Below the pieces are notes generated by a model. That model was given only the letters and a program-made list of their open reading frames with translations. It was not told the DNA's origin and searched no databases. The translations under genes and the position numbers were made by a program. A DNA stretch of 64,000 nt from Arthrobacter sp. FW305-BF8 (GTDB taxonomy: Bacteria; Actinomycetota; Actinomycetes; Actinomycetales; Micrococcaceae): contig NZ_CP084562.1 in assembly GCF_021789315.1 (NCBI RefSeq), positions 62,001 to 126,000 of the forward strand, given 5' to 3'. How positions within the stretch are numbered: the stretch's first letter is position 1; each line of letters begins with the position of its first letter. Shown here piece after piece: positions 1 through 7,787 of the stretch.

Positions 1-106
1 TTGGCGTGCAACCCGTCCCGTCCAAGCGCCGGGGCCAGGGCCTCTGCGTCCCGATGCACCTGGAGGATTCTTTACTGTCCGACCCCGGGTCTACACTTGA
101 AACCTA

Positions 107-122
107 TCGAACATATATTCGA
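107..122. promoter_or_regulatory. SOS box (LexA operator) upstream of umuD
   Basis: The 16-bp palindrome TCGAACATATATTCGA matches the actinobacterial/Gram-positive LexA box (TCGAAC-N4-GTTCGA) with one changed base in the right half. It lies 13 bp before the chosen umuD start. LexA repression of umuDC is established for the family; its use here is inferred from position and sequence. Confidence 0.85.
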
Positions 123-135
123 AAAAAGGTGTGTT

Positions 136-567
136 GTGGGCGTCATTGTTGGTCCCCGTGTGCTAGATGCGGGCGTGTCGTTGTTGTCGGTGCTGGTCTC
201 CCCGGTGCCGGTCGCGGCGGGATACCCCTCGCCGGCGCAGGACTACTTCGACGGCCGGATCGACCTGAACGAGCACCTGATCAAGGACATCACCAGCACC
301 TATGTCGTGCGGGTGACCGGGGACTCGATGGAGGGCGCCGGCATCAGCGACGGGGACGAACTGATCGTCAACCGGGCGCTGGAACCCACGGACGGGTCGG
401 TCGTGATCGCCGTCCTGGACGGGGAGCTGACCATCAAGCGGCTGCGCATCACCCCCATGGGCGTGGTGCTGCAGGCGGAGAACCCCAAGTACCCGGACAT
501 CCGCGTTCCTGCGCTGTCCGAGCTGAGCGTGTGGGGCGTCGCCACGAGGTGCCTGCACCATGTCTAA
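136..567 (+). CDS. umuD: UmuD-like translesion polymerase accessory protein (S24 peptidase fold)
   Basis: This is a self-cleaving regulatory subunit of an error-prone polymerase, 143 residues from a GTG preceded by AAAAGGT. The in-frame sequence upstream of 136 covers the SOS box, so the longer start was rejected. Residues 28-33 (AGYPSP) match the UmuD cleavage site. Ser64 (in GDSM) and Lys101 (in TIKRL) form the Ser/Lys dyad, with the same 37-residue spacing as E. coli Ser60/Lys97. RecA-stimulated cleavage to UmuD' is known for the family. It is followed 41 bp later by umuC, and the pair is probably one SOS-induced transcript. Plasmid-borne umuDC operons commonly give damage-induced mutagenesis. 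Confidence 0.92.
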   Translation: MGVIVGPRVLDAGVSLLSVLVSPVPVAAGYPSPAQDYFDGRIDLNEHLIKDITSTYVVRVTGDSMEGAGISDGDELIVNRALEPTDGSVVIAVLDGELTIKRLRITPMGVVLQAENPKYPDIRVPALSELSVWGVATRCLHHV

Positions 568-608
568 CGCGCGCTTTTCCGTTAAACGCGAACTGCCTGG
601 GGGATCTG

Positions 609-1907
609 ATGTCTAGGCCGGCCGTGATGCGGCGGATGCCGCAGATCGCGCACGTGGACGTGAACTGCTTCTACGCCTCGGCCGAGCGGGCCTTCGACCC
701 GTCCCTGGAGGGCCGGCCGGTGGTGGTGCTGTCCAACAACGACGGCTGCGCCGTCACCCGCTCCCCCGAAGCCAAAGCCCTCGGCATCCCGATGGGCGAA
801 CCGTGGTTCAAACTCGCCCCGCGGGCCAAGGAATGGGGCCTGGTCGCGCTCTCGTCCAACTACGAGCTCTACGGGGACATCAGCGCCCGGGTGATGGAAT
901 TGCTGGGCCGGTACTCGGCCTGGCTCGAGGTCTACAGCATCGACGAGGCCTTCCTCGGCGTCAAAGGCTCCCCCGCCGAGCTGCTCGCCCTGGGCCGGGC
1001 CATGAAAGCCGCGGTCCGCCGGCACGTCGGCGTGCCGGTCTGCGTCGGGATCGCCCCCACCAAAACCCTGGCGAAGCTGTGCAACAAGTGGGCCAAACAC
1101 AACCCGGCGTTCGGCGGGGTCTGCCACTGGGACACCGTGCCCGCACCTGCACGGGAGGCACTGTTGGGGAGGTTGTCCGTGGAGGAAATCTGGGGGATCG
1201 CCGGCCGGCTGACCAAACGACTGAACGTCATCGGCATCCACACGATCGCCGACCTCACCTGCGCGGATCCGGTCGCGATCCGGGACAAGTTCTCCGTGGT
1301 CATGATGCGCACCGTCCTGGAACTGCAGGGCACCCCCTGCATCCCGATGGAGGAAGAACGCATCGGCCGGGACCAGCTGATCTTCTCCCGCTCCTTCGCC
1401 ACGCCTGTCACCACCGCCGCCGGGCTCCGGCAGGTCCTCTCCGTCTACGGGCAGCAGGCCTCAGCACGGCTGGGCAAGCACGGGCTGCAGGCCAAGGTCC
1501 TCACCGCGTTCGCCGGCACCAGCCACTACAACCAATACGAGAAGTCCTACCCGTCGGTGTGCGTGGCGCTGCCGATGCCGACGGCGGACCCGGTCCTGCT
1601 CACCCGGGCCGCGCACGCGCTGCTGCCCACCATCCAGGAAGGCCTCAAATACGCCCGCGCCGGGATCATGGTCACCGACCTGCGCCCCACCGGCAACCAA
1701 TCCCCGCTCGAGCCCTTCGAGAACCCGCACGAGGAACGCCACATCGGCACCCTCCTCGAAGACGTGACCCGCCGGTATGGGCGCGGTGCCATCGGCCTGG
1801 GCCACGCCGGCATCAAAACCGGCCTGGACTGGACCATGAAACGCGACATGCTCTCCCCCCGCTACACCACCCACTGGGACGAACTCCCCCTCGTCAAAGC
1901 CGCCTAA
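609..1907 (+). CDS. umuC: Y-family DNA polymerase V catalytic subunit UmuC
   Basis: This 432-residue Y-family polymerase has the usual UmuC length. The first metal-binding Asp is D17 in HVDVNCFYAS, and the second acidic pair is D112/E113 in YSIDEAF. SNYELYGD (about 83-90) is the UmuC palm/finger signature. A little-finger region and UmuC-type C-terminus follow. ATG 609 is preceded by GGGGGATCT. The frame upstream of 609 is open but overlaps umuD and has no supporting features. It should copy past lesions with UmuD'2 under SOS control from the box at 107-122. The downstream DUF6504 gene starts 40 bp later and may be cotranscribed. Confidence 0.95.
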   Translation: MSRPAVMRRMPQIAHVDVNCFYASAERAFDPSLEGRPVVVLSNNDGCAVTRSPEAKALGIPMGEPWFKLAPRAKEWGLVALSSNYELYGDISARVMELLGRYSAWLEVYSIDEAFLGVKGSPAELLALGRAMKAAVRRHVGVPVCVGIAPTKTLAKLCNKWAKHNPAFGGVCHWDTVPAPAREALLGRLSVEEIWGIAGRLTKRLNVIGIHTIADLTCADPVAIRDKFSVVMMRTVLELQGTPCIPMEEERIGRDQLIFSRSFATPVTTAAGLRQVLSVYGQQASARLGKHGLQAKVLTAFAGTSHYNQYEKSYPSVCVALPMPTADPVLLTRAAHALLPTIQEGLKYARAGIMVTDLRPTGNQSPLEPFENPHEERHIGTLLEDVTRRYGRGAIGLGHAGIKTGLDWTMKRDMLSPRYTTHWDELPLVKAA

Positions 1908-1947
1908 CAACCACCCCCAGACCAGCACCAACACGGAAGACAAACGA

Positions 1948-2313
1948 ATGACCATCACCCATGAACCCCGCAGCACCAGCCCTGCCGACCCCACGCCCAA
2001 GACCGCCCCCACAACGGCATCGACGAAGCCCGGCGTGCCGGTACAGGTGCGATTCAACGCCGCCGGAACTCCCCTGGCCGTCCGCCACGACGGACAGATC
2101 TGGGCGGTCGCAGCCGAACCGGTGCACTGGTTCGAACGCTGCGACTGGTGGCACACCGGCACCCGGGCTGCCATCGGCTCCGGGGACCTGGTCAGCGTCG
2201 AACACTGGCGCGTCCAGGTCCGTGATAGCACCTCCGCGCCGTTGCGGACCTTCGAGCTGCGCCGCGACCCGTTGTCGGAGCAGTGGCTCCTGGTTTCCAT
2301 TACCGACGGGTAA
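1948..2313 (+). CDS. DUF6504-like protein following umuC
   Basis: This small protein of 121 residues has a low-complexity Thr/Pro/Ala-rich N-terminus (about 1-28), then a compact domain. The domain pattern is a V-V-F-x-G-P start, then W-x-V, HWFERCDWW (about 69-77), a central acidic strand, and a final FELRRDP...QWLLVSI. It resembles DUF6504, a family found beside actinobacterial Y-family polymerase genes. The molecular role of DUF6504 is not known to me. A link to translesion synthesis is inferred from its position 40 bp after umuC. Confidence 0.65.
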   Translation: MTITHEPRSTSPADPTPKTAPTTASTKPGVPVQVRFNAAGTPLAVRHDGQIWAVAAEPVHWFERCDWWHTGTRAAIGSGDLVSVEHWRVQVRDSTSAPLRTFELRRDPLSEQWLLVSITDG

Positions 2314-2321
2314 GGGCAATC

Positions 2322-2687
2322 GTGGGTGGGTTCTCCGGCCCGGTGCCGGACCAGATGTGGGCGGCGCTGCGCCGTGAGTTCGGACTGCCTTCCCTGGAAC
2401 AGGTGCACGCCCGGCTCAGCGCGCTGCCGGATGTGGAGCCGGTGCTGCGCAGCCTGGTCCGGGTGTTCATCGACGACGGGACCTTCTGCCCCGGCTTCCA
2501 GTTCACCGCCGGCGGCCAGCTCGATCCCCGGGTGACAGCGCTGTTCCGGGCGGCGCTGGAGGCGAAAGTGCCGCACAACTACTTCGCCCTGTGGATGATG
2601 ACCCCCGCCCGGGAGCTGTCCTGGACGCGCCCGGTGGACCGCCTGGATGAAACCAGCCGCCTCGTCCGGCTCCTGCAGGCCCCGTGA
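2322..2687 (+). CDS. hypothetical protein downstream of the umuDC operon
   Basis: I do not recognise this 121-residue protein. A GTG start at 2322 preceded by AAGGG is preferred to the longer in-frame start at 2283, which would overlap the previous gene. It opens with a PDQMWAALRREFGLPS segment followed by a helical region, and contains the pattern TFCPGFQFTAGGQLDPRV. It has no membrane segment and no signal peptide. It begins 8 bp after the DUF6504 gene and its end is overlapped by the next small HTH gene, so the three are likely one operon. Confidence 0.55.
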   Translation: MGGFSGPVPDQMWAALRREFGLPSLEQVHARLSALPDVEPVLRSLVRVFIDDGTFCPGFQFTAGGQLDPRVTALFRAALEAKVPHNYFALWMMTPARELSWTRPVDRLDETSRLVRLLQAP

Positions 2688-2928
2688 AAAGTCCGCCCAT
2701 GCCCCGGAACCGGTCGATGATGCCATCGGCGATGAATGGCTCGAATACCTCGCGTCCGTGGGCGCGGTCGACGGTGTCGTGGCCGCCGCACGCGGCTACG
2801 CCCAGGCCGGACAGCGGCTGGACAAAACCGTCGCGGCCGCCAAAGCCGCCGGGGCGACCTGGGCCGAGATCGGCCGCGCCGCCGGAATCACCCGCCAGGC
2901 CGCGCACGAACGCTGGGCCGACAAATAG
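2647..2928 (+). CDS. small helix-turn-helix protein
   Basis: This 93-residue protein has an acidic N-terminal helix (DEWLEYLASVG, about residues 29-39), an Ala-rich helix and a C-terminal helix-turn-helix. The turn region is TWAEIGRAAGITRQAAHERW, the sort of C-terminal HTH seen in many short actinobacterial proteins. ATG 2647 overlaps the preceding gene by 41 bp. No better in-frame start is visible, and the exact start is uncertain. It could be a local regulator of this island. Targets are unknown. Confidence 0.6.
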   Translation: MKPAASSGSCRPREKSAHAPEPVDDAIGDEWLEYLASVGAVDGVVAAARGYAQAGQRLDKTVAAAKAAGATWAEIGRAAGITRQAAHERWADK

Positions 2929-2986
2929 GGAGCATCCGGACCACGACCGGGTTCACACGCGCGGTGCCTGGCGTAGCCTTTGGGCC

Positions 2987-3271
2987 ATGGGACTGATGTA
3001 CGACGATCCGCGGCTGGCCGCCCTGACCCTGCTGCGCATCGCTGCCGAGGAAGCCGAGGGCCCCTCTGGGATGACCGGCCGCATGCACGCGGTCATGGGC
3101 GACCTCGTGCAGCGCAACGGGGCCGGGTATTTGGCGGAGCTGGCCATCGCCCTGGCCCGGACCGGGTTCATCGCCGTCGATGAACTGGCCAGAAGGACCG
3201 GGAACAGCACCGCCGAACTGCTGGACGCCGTCGAGGTCGATACGCTCGAAGGCCTCGATGGGGACTGCTGA
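2987..3271 (+). CDS. hypothetical acidic helical protein
   Basis: This 94-residue protein starts at ATG 2987 (MGLMYDDPRLAALTLL). It is rich in acidic residues and predicted helices. The C-terminal half (IAVDELARRTGNSTAELLDAV, from about residue 62) looks like a degenerate helix-turn-helix. No family is recognised. It stands 58 bp after the HTH gene and 32 bp before the ligase gene on the same strand, so cotranscription with the ligase is possible. Confidence 0.5.
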   Translation: MGLMYDDPRLAALTLLRIAAEEAEGPSGMTGRMHAVMGDLVQRNGAGYLAELAIALARTGFIAVDELARRTGNSTAELLDAVEVDTLEGLDGDC

Positions 3272-3303
3272 GCACTCTGCCGGGACCGGCCTGCCGGCGG
3301 GGC

Positions 3304-4284
3304 TTGCCCCGCCGGCAGGTCGCCCTCGCCCGGGCCGTCACGAAGATGCCCCGCGCCCGGCCCGGGAATCTCCTGTTTGAGGCAAAGTGGGACGGCTACC
3401 GCTGTATCGTCGTCCGCGACAATGACCGGGCCACGCTGTGGTCCCGGCAGGGCAAAGACCTAAGCCGGTACCTGCCCGAGCTGATTCAGGTCTTGGAGGC
3501 TGCTGTCCCTCCCGGGTGCGTGATCGATGGGGAGGCCGTGATCTGGGCCAACGGCCGGCTCAACTTCACCGCCCTGCAACAGCGCCTCAGCGCCGGCCCG
3601 AAAACCCTCCCCGGACTGGTCCGGCAGACCCCGGCCAACTACGTCGCGTTCGATGTCCTCGCCGTAGCCGGACACGACTCCCGCGACCTGCCGCTGCACC
3701 AGCGAAGGGCCCTCCTGGAAGAGCTCGCCACCGGCTGGGAGCCGCCACTGTCCCTCTCCCCCACCACAACTGACCCCGATGAGGCCGCCCGCTGGTTCGA
3801 AGAATTGCCCCACACAGGAGTCGAGGGGCTCATCATCAAAAACACCAACGAGCCGTACACCCCGGGCGTCCGCTCCTGGTGGAAGCTGAAACACAGGGAA
3901 ACCATAGACGTCATCTGCGGTGCCGTGATCGGACCGATCACCCAACCCTCAGAGGTCGTCGCCGGCCTGGTCCTGGAGGGTGAACTGCGGATTGTCGGCC
4001 GTTCCACCCCGCTGAAGACCGCGGACGCCCGGGACCTGGCCCGATGGCTGAAACTGCCAAAGGGTCAGCATCCCTGGCCCGCCACTGTGAAGGGCACGAC
4101 CCTAGACAGGTTCAACCGGGACAAGGAACCCGTGACGCTCACCCTGGTGGAACCGGTGGTCGTGGAAGTCTCCGCCGATACCGCCTGGTCGGGCCGGTCC
4201 TTCCGGCATCCCCTCCGCCTGCTCCGGGCCAGACCGGAACTGTCCCCTGCCGATGTGATCCTGCCCGAACTTCATACGGGTTAG
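3304..4284 (+). CDS. ATP-dependent DNA ligase (LigC-like, stand-alone)
   Basis: This 326-residue enzyme has the nucleotidyltransferase motif I EAKWDGYR. The AMP-accepting lysine is K28 from the TTG start at 3304. The remaining core follows: WSRQGKDLS (motif Ia), VIDGEAVI (motif III), FDVLAVAG (motif IIIa), GVEGLIIKN (motif IV) and WWKLKHRE (motif V). A C-terminal OB-fold-like region ends the protein. It lacks the polymerase and phosphoesterase domains of LigD. Actinobacterial LigC-type ligases take part in backup end joining and short-gap repair, and that role is inferred here. Its stop overlaps the stop of the convergent small gene at 4281-4425. Confidence 0.88.
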   Translation: MPRRQVALARAVTKMPRARPGNLLFEAKWDGYRCIVVRDNDRATLWSRQGKDLSRYLPELIQVLEAAVPPGCVIDGEAVIWANGRLNFTALQQRLSAGPKTLPGLVRQTPANYVAFDVLAVAGHDSRDLPLHQRRALLEELATGWEPPLSLSPTTTDPDEAARWFEELPHTGVEGLIIKNTNEPYTPGVRSWWKLKHRETIDVICGAVIGPITQPSEVVAGLVLEGELRIVGRSTPLKTADARDLARWLKLPKGQHPWPATVKGTTLDRFNRDKEPVTLTLVEPVVVEVSADTAWSGRSFRHPLRLLRARPELSPADVILPELHTG

Positions 4285-4425
4285 CGGTCGGTGCGGATGG
4301 TGATGAGTTTGTCCCTCACCCAGACGCGCGTAGAGGTTTTCCCGCGCCTCGTCGTAGGTGGCGCCTTCGACGTCGGCATATCCGTAGCTGCCGTCCGGGT
4401 TGGTGATGGTGCCGGTGAGTTTCAC
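4281..4425 (-). pseudogene. small conserved gene, probably frameshifted near its 3' end
   Basis: From ATG at 4425 the frame reads MKLTGTITNPDGSYGYADVE and continues to about residue 39, with a normal, protein-like composition. It then runs into His/Pro-rich sequence antisense to the ligase gene. Shifting one base near 4310-4314 (a GGG run on the minus strand) restores a natural ending, DKLITIRTDR, followed by TAA at 4281-4283. The gene length of 145 nt is 48 codons plus one base, consistent with a single inserted base. It could be a sequencing error or a true mutation. No function is known. Confidence 0.5.
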
Positions 4426-4434
4426 GGCATGAGT

Positions 4435-5151
4435 CTATGTGGCTGAAGGCTCGGCGGGCTCGATGAGCTCGGGTCCGTTGTTCCGCACACTGTTCACGCG
4501 TGGGCTGACGATCCGAGGTGTCAGGGTTGGTTCCGGCAGGGAGTCAAGCAGGTGCTGGACTTCATCCTTGTCGGTCAGGTCCGGGTCCAGCCATTCCGCG
4601 AAGCGATCCCGCGGGATGATGACCGGGGAACGGTCATGGACGTGGCCCAACGCGTCCTGCGTCGTCGTGGTGAGCACCGTGCAGCTGAGCAGCCACCGGC
4701 CGGGGTCTTCCTCAGGAAGGGAAGGATCCGCCCACCACTCGTACAACCCGGCGAAGCCCAGCAACGGCTCCTGCTCGGAGTACAGGTAGTTTGGGATCTT
4801 CTTCCCGTCCTCAGTCTTCTGCCACTCGTAATAACCTTCAGCCGGCACGATCGCGCGACGCTTCACAGCAGCTTTCCGGAAGGACGGCTTCTCCAAAATG
4901 GACTCACTGCGGGCGTTGATCAGTTTGGAGCCGACCTTGACGTCCTTCGCCCAGGACGGGACAAGACCCCAACGGGCTATAAGCAGATGCCGGTCAATCG
5001 CGCCCTCATCCAAACGCTCAGCAACGATAGGCACACTCTGGGTCGGCGCCACATTCCAGCTCGGCGGCGGCGGGCTCCCCTCGACCTCTTTGGCCTCAAA
5101 GTGGCGGAGCAGGTCGCCTGTGGCCTTGGACATCACGTATCTGCCGCACAT
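4435..5151 (-). CDS. SRAP-family abasic-site processing protein (YedK/HMCES-like)
   Basis: This 238-residue SOS-response-associated peptidase family protein starts at MCGRY. The family's Cys2 forms a thiazolidine crosslink to abasic sites in single-stranded DNA, so Cys2 fixes the start at 5151 although an in-frame extension exists to 5235. The conserved SWNVAPTQ (Asn), VPAEGYYEW (Glu) and GHVHDRSPVIIP (His) complete the active site. The C-terminal 30 residues are family-divergent. It sits convergent to the DNA ligase and 3 kb from umuDC. Together they form a damage-tolerance block on the element. No SOS box was seen directly before it. Confidence 0.93.
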   Translation of the reverse strand: MCGRYVMSKATGDLLRHFEAKEVEGSPPPPSWNVAPTQSVPIVAERLDEGAIDRHLLIARWGLVPSWAKDVKVGSKLINARSESILEKPSFRKAAVKRRAIVPAEGYYEWQKTEDGKKIPNYLYSEQEPLLGFAGLYEWWADPSLPEEDPGRWLLSCTVLTTTTQDALGHVHDRSPVIIPRDRFAEWLDPDLTDKDEVQHLLDSLPEPTLTPRIVSPRVNSVRNNGPELIEPAEPSAT

Positions 5152-5287
5152 GGGGCCATTCTGCCTGATGCCTCTGCTAGATGGCGCATGAACAACGCAG
5201 CCAGGCTTCACAGACCATGGGGACTGGGAAAACATAAAGAGCTCGCTGAACGTGCCGGAACCGCGTCTTCCTATCGGGCTGTTTCCG

Positions 5288-6256
5288 TCAGGCCTGGTAG
5301 CTCTCTTCTTCTTGATGGGCGCGGATCCTTAGTAGTTCGACGCCCTCTTCGGGGGTGCTGACCACGCCCAACTCATCTTCCACTATGAAGTAGGGGCCTA
5401 CCCGCCCCTCGCGCCGCCCGATTTCGACCTTCCAGGCCTTACCGCTCGGGACAAGCCTGCCCATAACCTGTTTGGTGGAGGCCCATTTAACAGTGAGCGA
5501 TCCGTCGTTGATATTGGGACTGGTGACAAGCTCTCCATATTTGATGTCGCCGAAGGGTCCTGTCCGGACTCCTTTAAACGGCGGACCGCTGGGGCGGACA
5601 TGATAGAAATCCCATCGTGGATAGCCGTCTCGATCTTTCCAAGAAACCCTGAAGTCAATGCCCTTCAGGTGCCCACGGTCCGTTACCTGGCCGCTGAAAT
5701 GATAGGGATCATCGGGGTCTTTTCCGGGGATAGTGGGACCCTCTTTGTCCTCCATCACTATCTCGTCTTTGGGCGCGGTGATGTGAATGTCCTTCATCGG
5801 CCCACTACCACTTATGCCCGAGAAGTCTGACAGGAGGAACCGATCGAGGCCATTCACAGGGGAGCTAGATGCGTAGGCGATGTTGAACGCTTCGGGTTTG
5901 GCGTTTCGTTTAGCTACCTCCGCGAGAGCCTCCTCCTCACCTTCCTTAAAGAGCCCATTCCGTCTCCGTTTATCGGTGATCCGAAGGCCGAGCAACCACA
6001 TACCAGGCTTCTTCAGAAGCTTGATTTTGCTGAATACAAACCGTCGTATTGCCGGAACCCCAAAGATGATGACCAGCAGTACGAGGATGATGAGCGGGGC
6101 CGCCTGCTGCCAGAATGCAGGATTTGTAGGTCCGGAAATTGTCCCGGCCCAAAGTGCTCCGAAATAGACAACGCCTGCAGTACTTACGACTCCACCTATT
6201 GCGCCCGCAATAGAGCTCTCAACCATGCCGTTCTTGTTCTTCTGCTGTTCAGCCAC
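5288..6256 (-). CDS. predicted two-TM membrane protein of unknown function
   Basis: This 322-residue protein has two N-terminal hydrophobic segments (about 14-38 and 51-68) followed by a basic stretch (RRFVFSKIKLLKKP) and a soluble domain of about 250 residues. The soluble part is rich in Gly, Pro and Asp and contains WDFYHVRPSGPPFKG and an ending LRIRAHQEEESYQA. No known domain is recognised. The topology suggests a membrane-anchored cytoplasmic domain. It appears to be monocistronic, with 136 bp before the SRAP start region downstream. Codon use is a little less GC-biased than in its neighbours. Confidence 0.7.
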   Translation of the reverse strand: MAEQQKNKNGMVESSIAGAIGGVVSTAGVVYFGALWAGTISGPTNPAFWQQAAPLIILVLLVIIFGVPAIRRFVFSKIKLLKKPGMWLLGLRITDKRRRNGLFKEGEEEALAEVAKRNAKPEAFNIAYASSSPVNGLDRFLLSDFSGISGSGPMKDIHITAPKDEIVMEDKEGPTIPGKDPDDPYHFSGQVTDRGHLKGIDFRVSWKDRDGYPRWDFYHVRPSGPPFKGVRTGPFGDIKYGELVTSPNINDGSLTVKWASTKQVMGRLVPSGKAWKVEIGRREGRVGPYFIVEDELGVVSTPEEGVELLRIRAHQEEESYQA

Positions 6257-6339
6257 TAAGGAATCCTAGCGTCTGGCCTCCCAAGCAAGGGGCTCCCGCT
6301 AACAACTTAGTCTCCCCGCACTGCCCGCTTTGACGGAGG

Positions 6340-6480
6340 TCACTTCCCACCTGGGCGCTTGCATGCGCGGAGCAACCGCACAGCACGGCGGTTGGCTGGC
6401 TCATGAAGAAGCACGAGCAAGGCCAGCAAGGGCAGGGCGGCTAGCGGGTCTCCGTTGAGGATGACGGACAAAAGATTCAT
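6340..6480 (-). CDS. 46-residue single-TM small protein
   Basis: This short reading frame starts with MNLLSVILNGDPLAALPLL, has one hydrophobic segment of about 18 residues (12-25 core) and a basic tail (NRRAVRLLRACKRPGGK). ATG at 6480 is preceded by GAAGGAGCTGCA, a near-ideal ribosome binding site, the main reason to call it. It lies in the gap between the two-TM protein gene and the resolvase. A basic-tailed membrane peptide could be a toxin, a small regulatory peptide or a membrane-complex subunit. None of these is supported beyond topology. Confidence 0.45.
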   Translation of the reverse strand: MNLLSVILNGDPLAALPLLALLVLLHEPANRRAVRLLRACKRPGGK

Positions 6481-6639
6481 TGCAGCTCCTTCGTACTCGG
6501 TGGGCCGATTGATCCGGCTCTTCTGTTGGCACTGTCCCGCGATCCCTGGATGGCGGTGGGACGGTGCGCGTGTCTGACTCCTTGAAGGTAATGCGCAGTA
6601 CCCAGCCCAAGGCGCTTACTACTGAGCCAGACAATAGAT

Positions 6640-6674
6640 CCCGGTTTCATCAAAGGATCCTTTATCCGGACCGG
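6640..6674. promoter_or_regulatory. imperfect palindrome, possible operator
   Basis: The outer arms CCCGGT and ACCGGG enclose a perfect 12-bp palindrome, AAAGGATCCTTT (6652-6663). It lies between the minus-strand micro-ORF (6340-6480) and the plus-strand resolvase (6816). It might be an operator or a resolvase-related site. The function is inferred only from symmetry. Confidence 0.3.
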
Positions 6675-6815
6675 GAGGGCCGGCCCGGCGTCGGCTGGTC
6701 AAAGCCTTGATTTCCGCCACTCTCCCCTGACACGGCCTCGTCCCATCAATGTGTCTCACATAGGCTATTCTCAACAAAAGGCAACTTAGCCTTTGATGAG
6801 CGATGGGGCAGGCAT

Positions 6816-7388
6816 ATGGGGAGTTTCGGTTATGCCAGGGTCAGCACCGTGGACCAGAACGCGGATCTGCAGCATGCAGCGTTGCATACTGCAGGCTGCC
6901 AGCGGATCTTCACCGACCACGGCGTAAGCGGAACGAGGGCCAGCCGACCTGAACTGGACAAAATGCTTGAGCACCTGCGGGACGGTGACGAAGTCGTGGT
7001 CTGGAAGCTGGATCGGCTGGGTCGCAACACCCGGAACCTGCTGGCTCTCATCGATGACCTGGAACACCGAGGGGTGCACTTCCGCAGCGTCACGGAAGGC
7101 ATCAGTACAACCGGGCCGATGGGCCGGGCCATGCTCACAGTCATGTCCGCATTCGCACAACTCGAGCGCGACCAGCTGGCCGAGCGGACCAGGGCCGGTA
7201 TGGCCGCGGCCGCCGAACACGGACGGAAGGCCGGGCGGCGGGAAGTCACCGCCGCTCATGAGAAAGTCAAGCGCGCCCGCGACCTAAATACCCAGGGACT
7301 CTCCCCGGCCGATATCGGGAAGGTCATCGGGGCCAGCCGCGCTACCGTCTACCGCTACCTCCGACTGGCAAGCGACGAACTGGCCTGA
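6816..7388 (+). CDS. serine recombinase (Tn3-type resolvase/invertase)
   Basis: This 190-residue small serine recombinase has the catalytic serine Ser10 in YARVST. The conserved KLDRLGRN (about 65-72) and the helix containing MGRAMLTVMSAFAQLERD follow. A C-terminal DNA-binding HTH (LSPADIGKVIGASRATVYRYLR, from about 160) ends the protein. Length and layout match Tn3-family resolvases and plasmid multimer-resolution enzymes. No transposase lies next to it, so a plasmid dimer-resolution role is likely. The upstream gap holds short inverted patterns (about 6745-6775) that could be a res site, not proved. Confidence 0.9.
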   Translation: MGSFGYARVSTVDQNADLQHAALHTAGCQRIFTDHGVSGTRASRPELDKMLEHLRDGDEVVVWKLDRLGRNTRNLLALIDDLEHRGVHFRSVTEGISTTGPMGRAMLTVMSAFAQLERDQLAERTRAGMAAAAEHGRKAGRREVTAAHEKVKRARDLNTQGLSPADIGKVIGASRATVYRYLRLASDELA

Positions 7389-7724
7389 CGAGGACCATAC
7401 GCAACGCCGCGGAGGGGATGGCATGCCGCCGAATACCGCGACCGTGGGTCCCCATCGGACGCTTTGCCGGCGGCTAATTGGTCGTAGTCGGTACTCTCCG
7501 GCGCTCCCCCCATCAATGGTCAAAAACGTCCCCTCCCCGGACTGACCCACTTTGATCCCCGGCAACGAGTTCTGACGGCACGATCCGGCATCGTGGTCGG
7601 GTTTACAGACCCTGGCGGCAACTAGGTATCAAACGGTCGTTTTTGACCTGTCCAGATGACCACGCGCACGGCATGGACAATCCTCGTAGAGTTCACCGTT
7701 AGTCTGCCCCGCGGCGACCAGTCT
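7389..7724. other. intergenic region without a supported gene
   Basis: Reading frames here are antisense extensions of the resolvase or short and compositionally poor. The stretch around 7505-7575 resembles the noncoding end of an insertion sequence, but no terminal repeat pair could be established. Confidence 0.4.
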
Positions 7725-7760
7725 AAAAAACGAAACACCCCGGTCCGAAGACCGGGGTGT
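7725..7760 (-). terminator. Rho-independent terminator of tRNA-Leu
   Basis: The hairpin arms ACACCCCGGTC and GACCGGGGTGT with a CGAA loop are followed, on the minus strand, by a run of T (complement of AAAAAA at 7725-7730). It lies 28 bp beyond the 3' end of the tRNA gene. Confidence 0.85.
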
Positions 7761-7787
7761 CGTCGATGTTCCGAGACATCACCTGCG

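Noticed and set aside
1..60. Possible 5' end of a divergent minus-strand gene (frame starting with GTG, HRDAEALAPALGRDGLHA).
   Set aside because: Only about 19 codons are inside the window and the ribosome site is weak, so it cannot be supported.
6401..6634. 77-residue minus-strand frame overlapping the micro-ORF.
   Set aside because: Poor composition and no ribosome site; the overlapping 46-residue frame has a far better start and a natural TM segment.
6745..6775. res recombination site for the resolvase.
   Set aside because: Short inverted patterns exist, but the usual three-subsite layout could not be recognised.
7284..7565. Minus-strand frame with an IS-end-like phrase (GIKVGQSGEGTF).
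   Set aside because: No second end or transposase motif found; noncoding ends of IS elements can give such phrases by chance.
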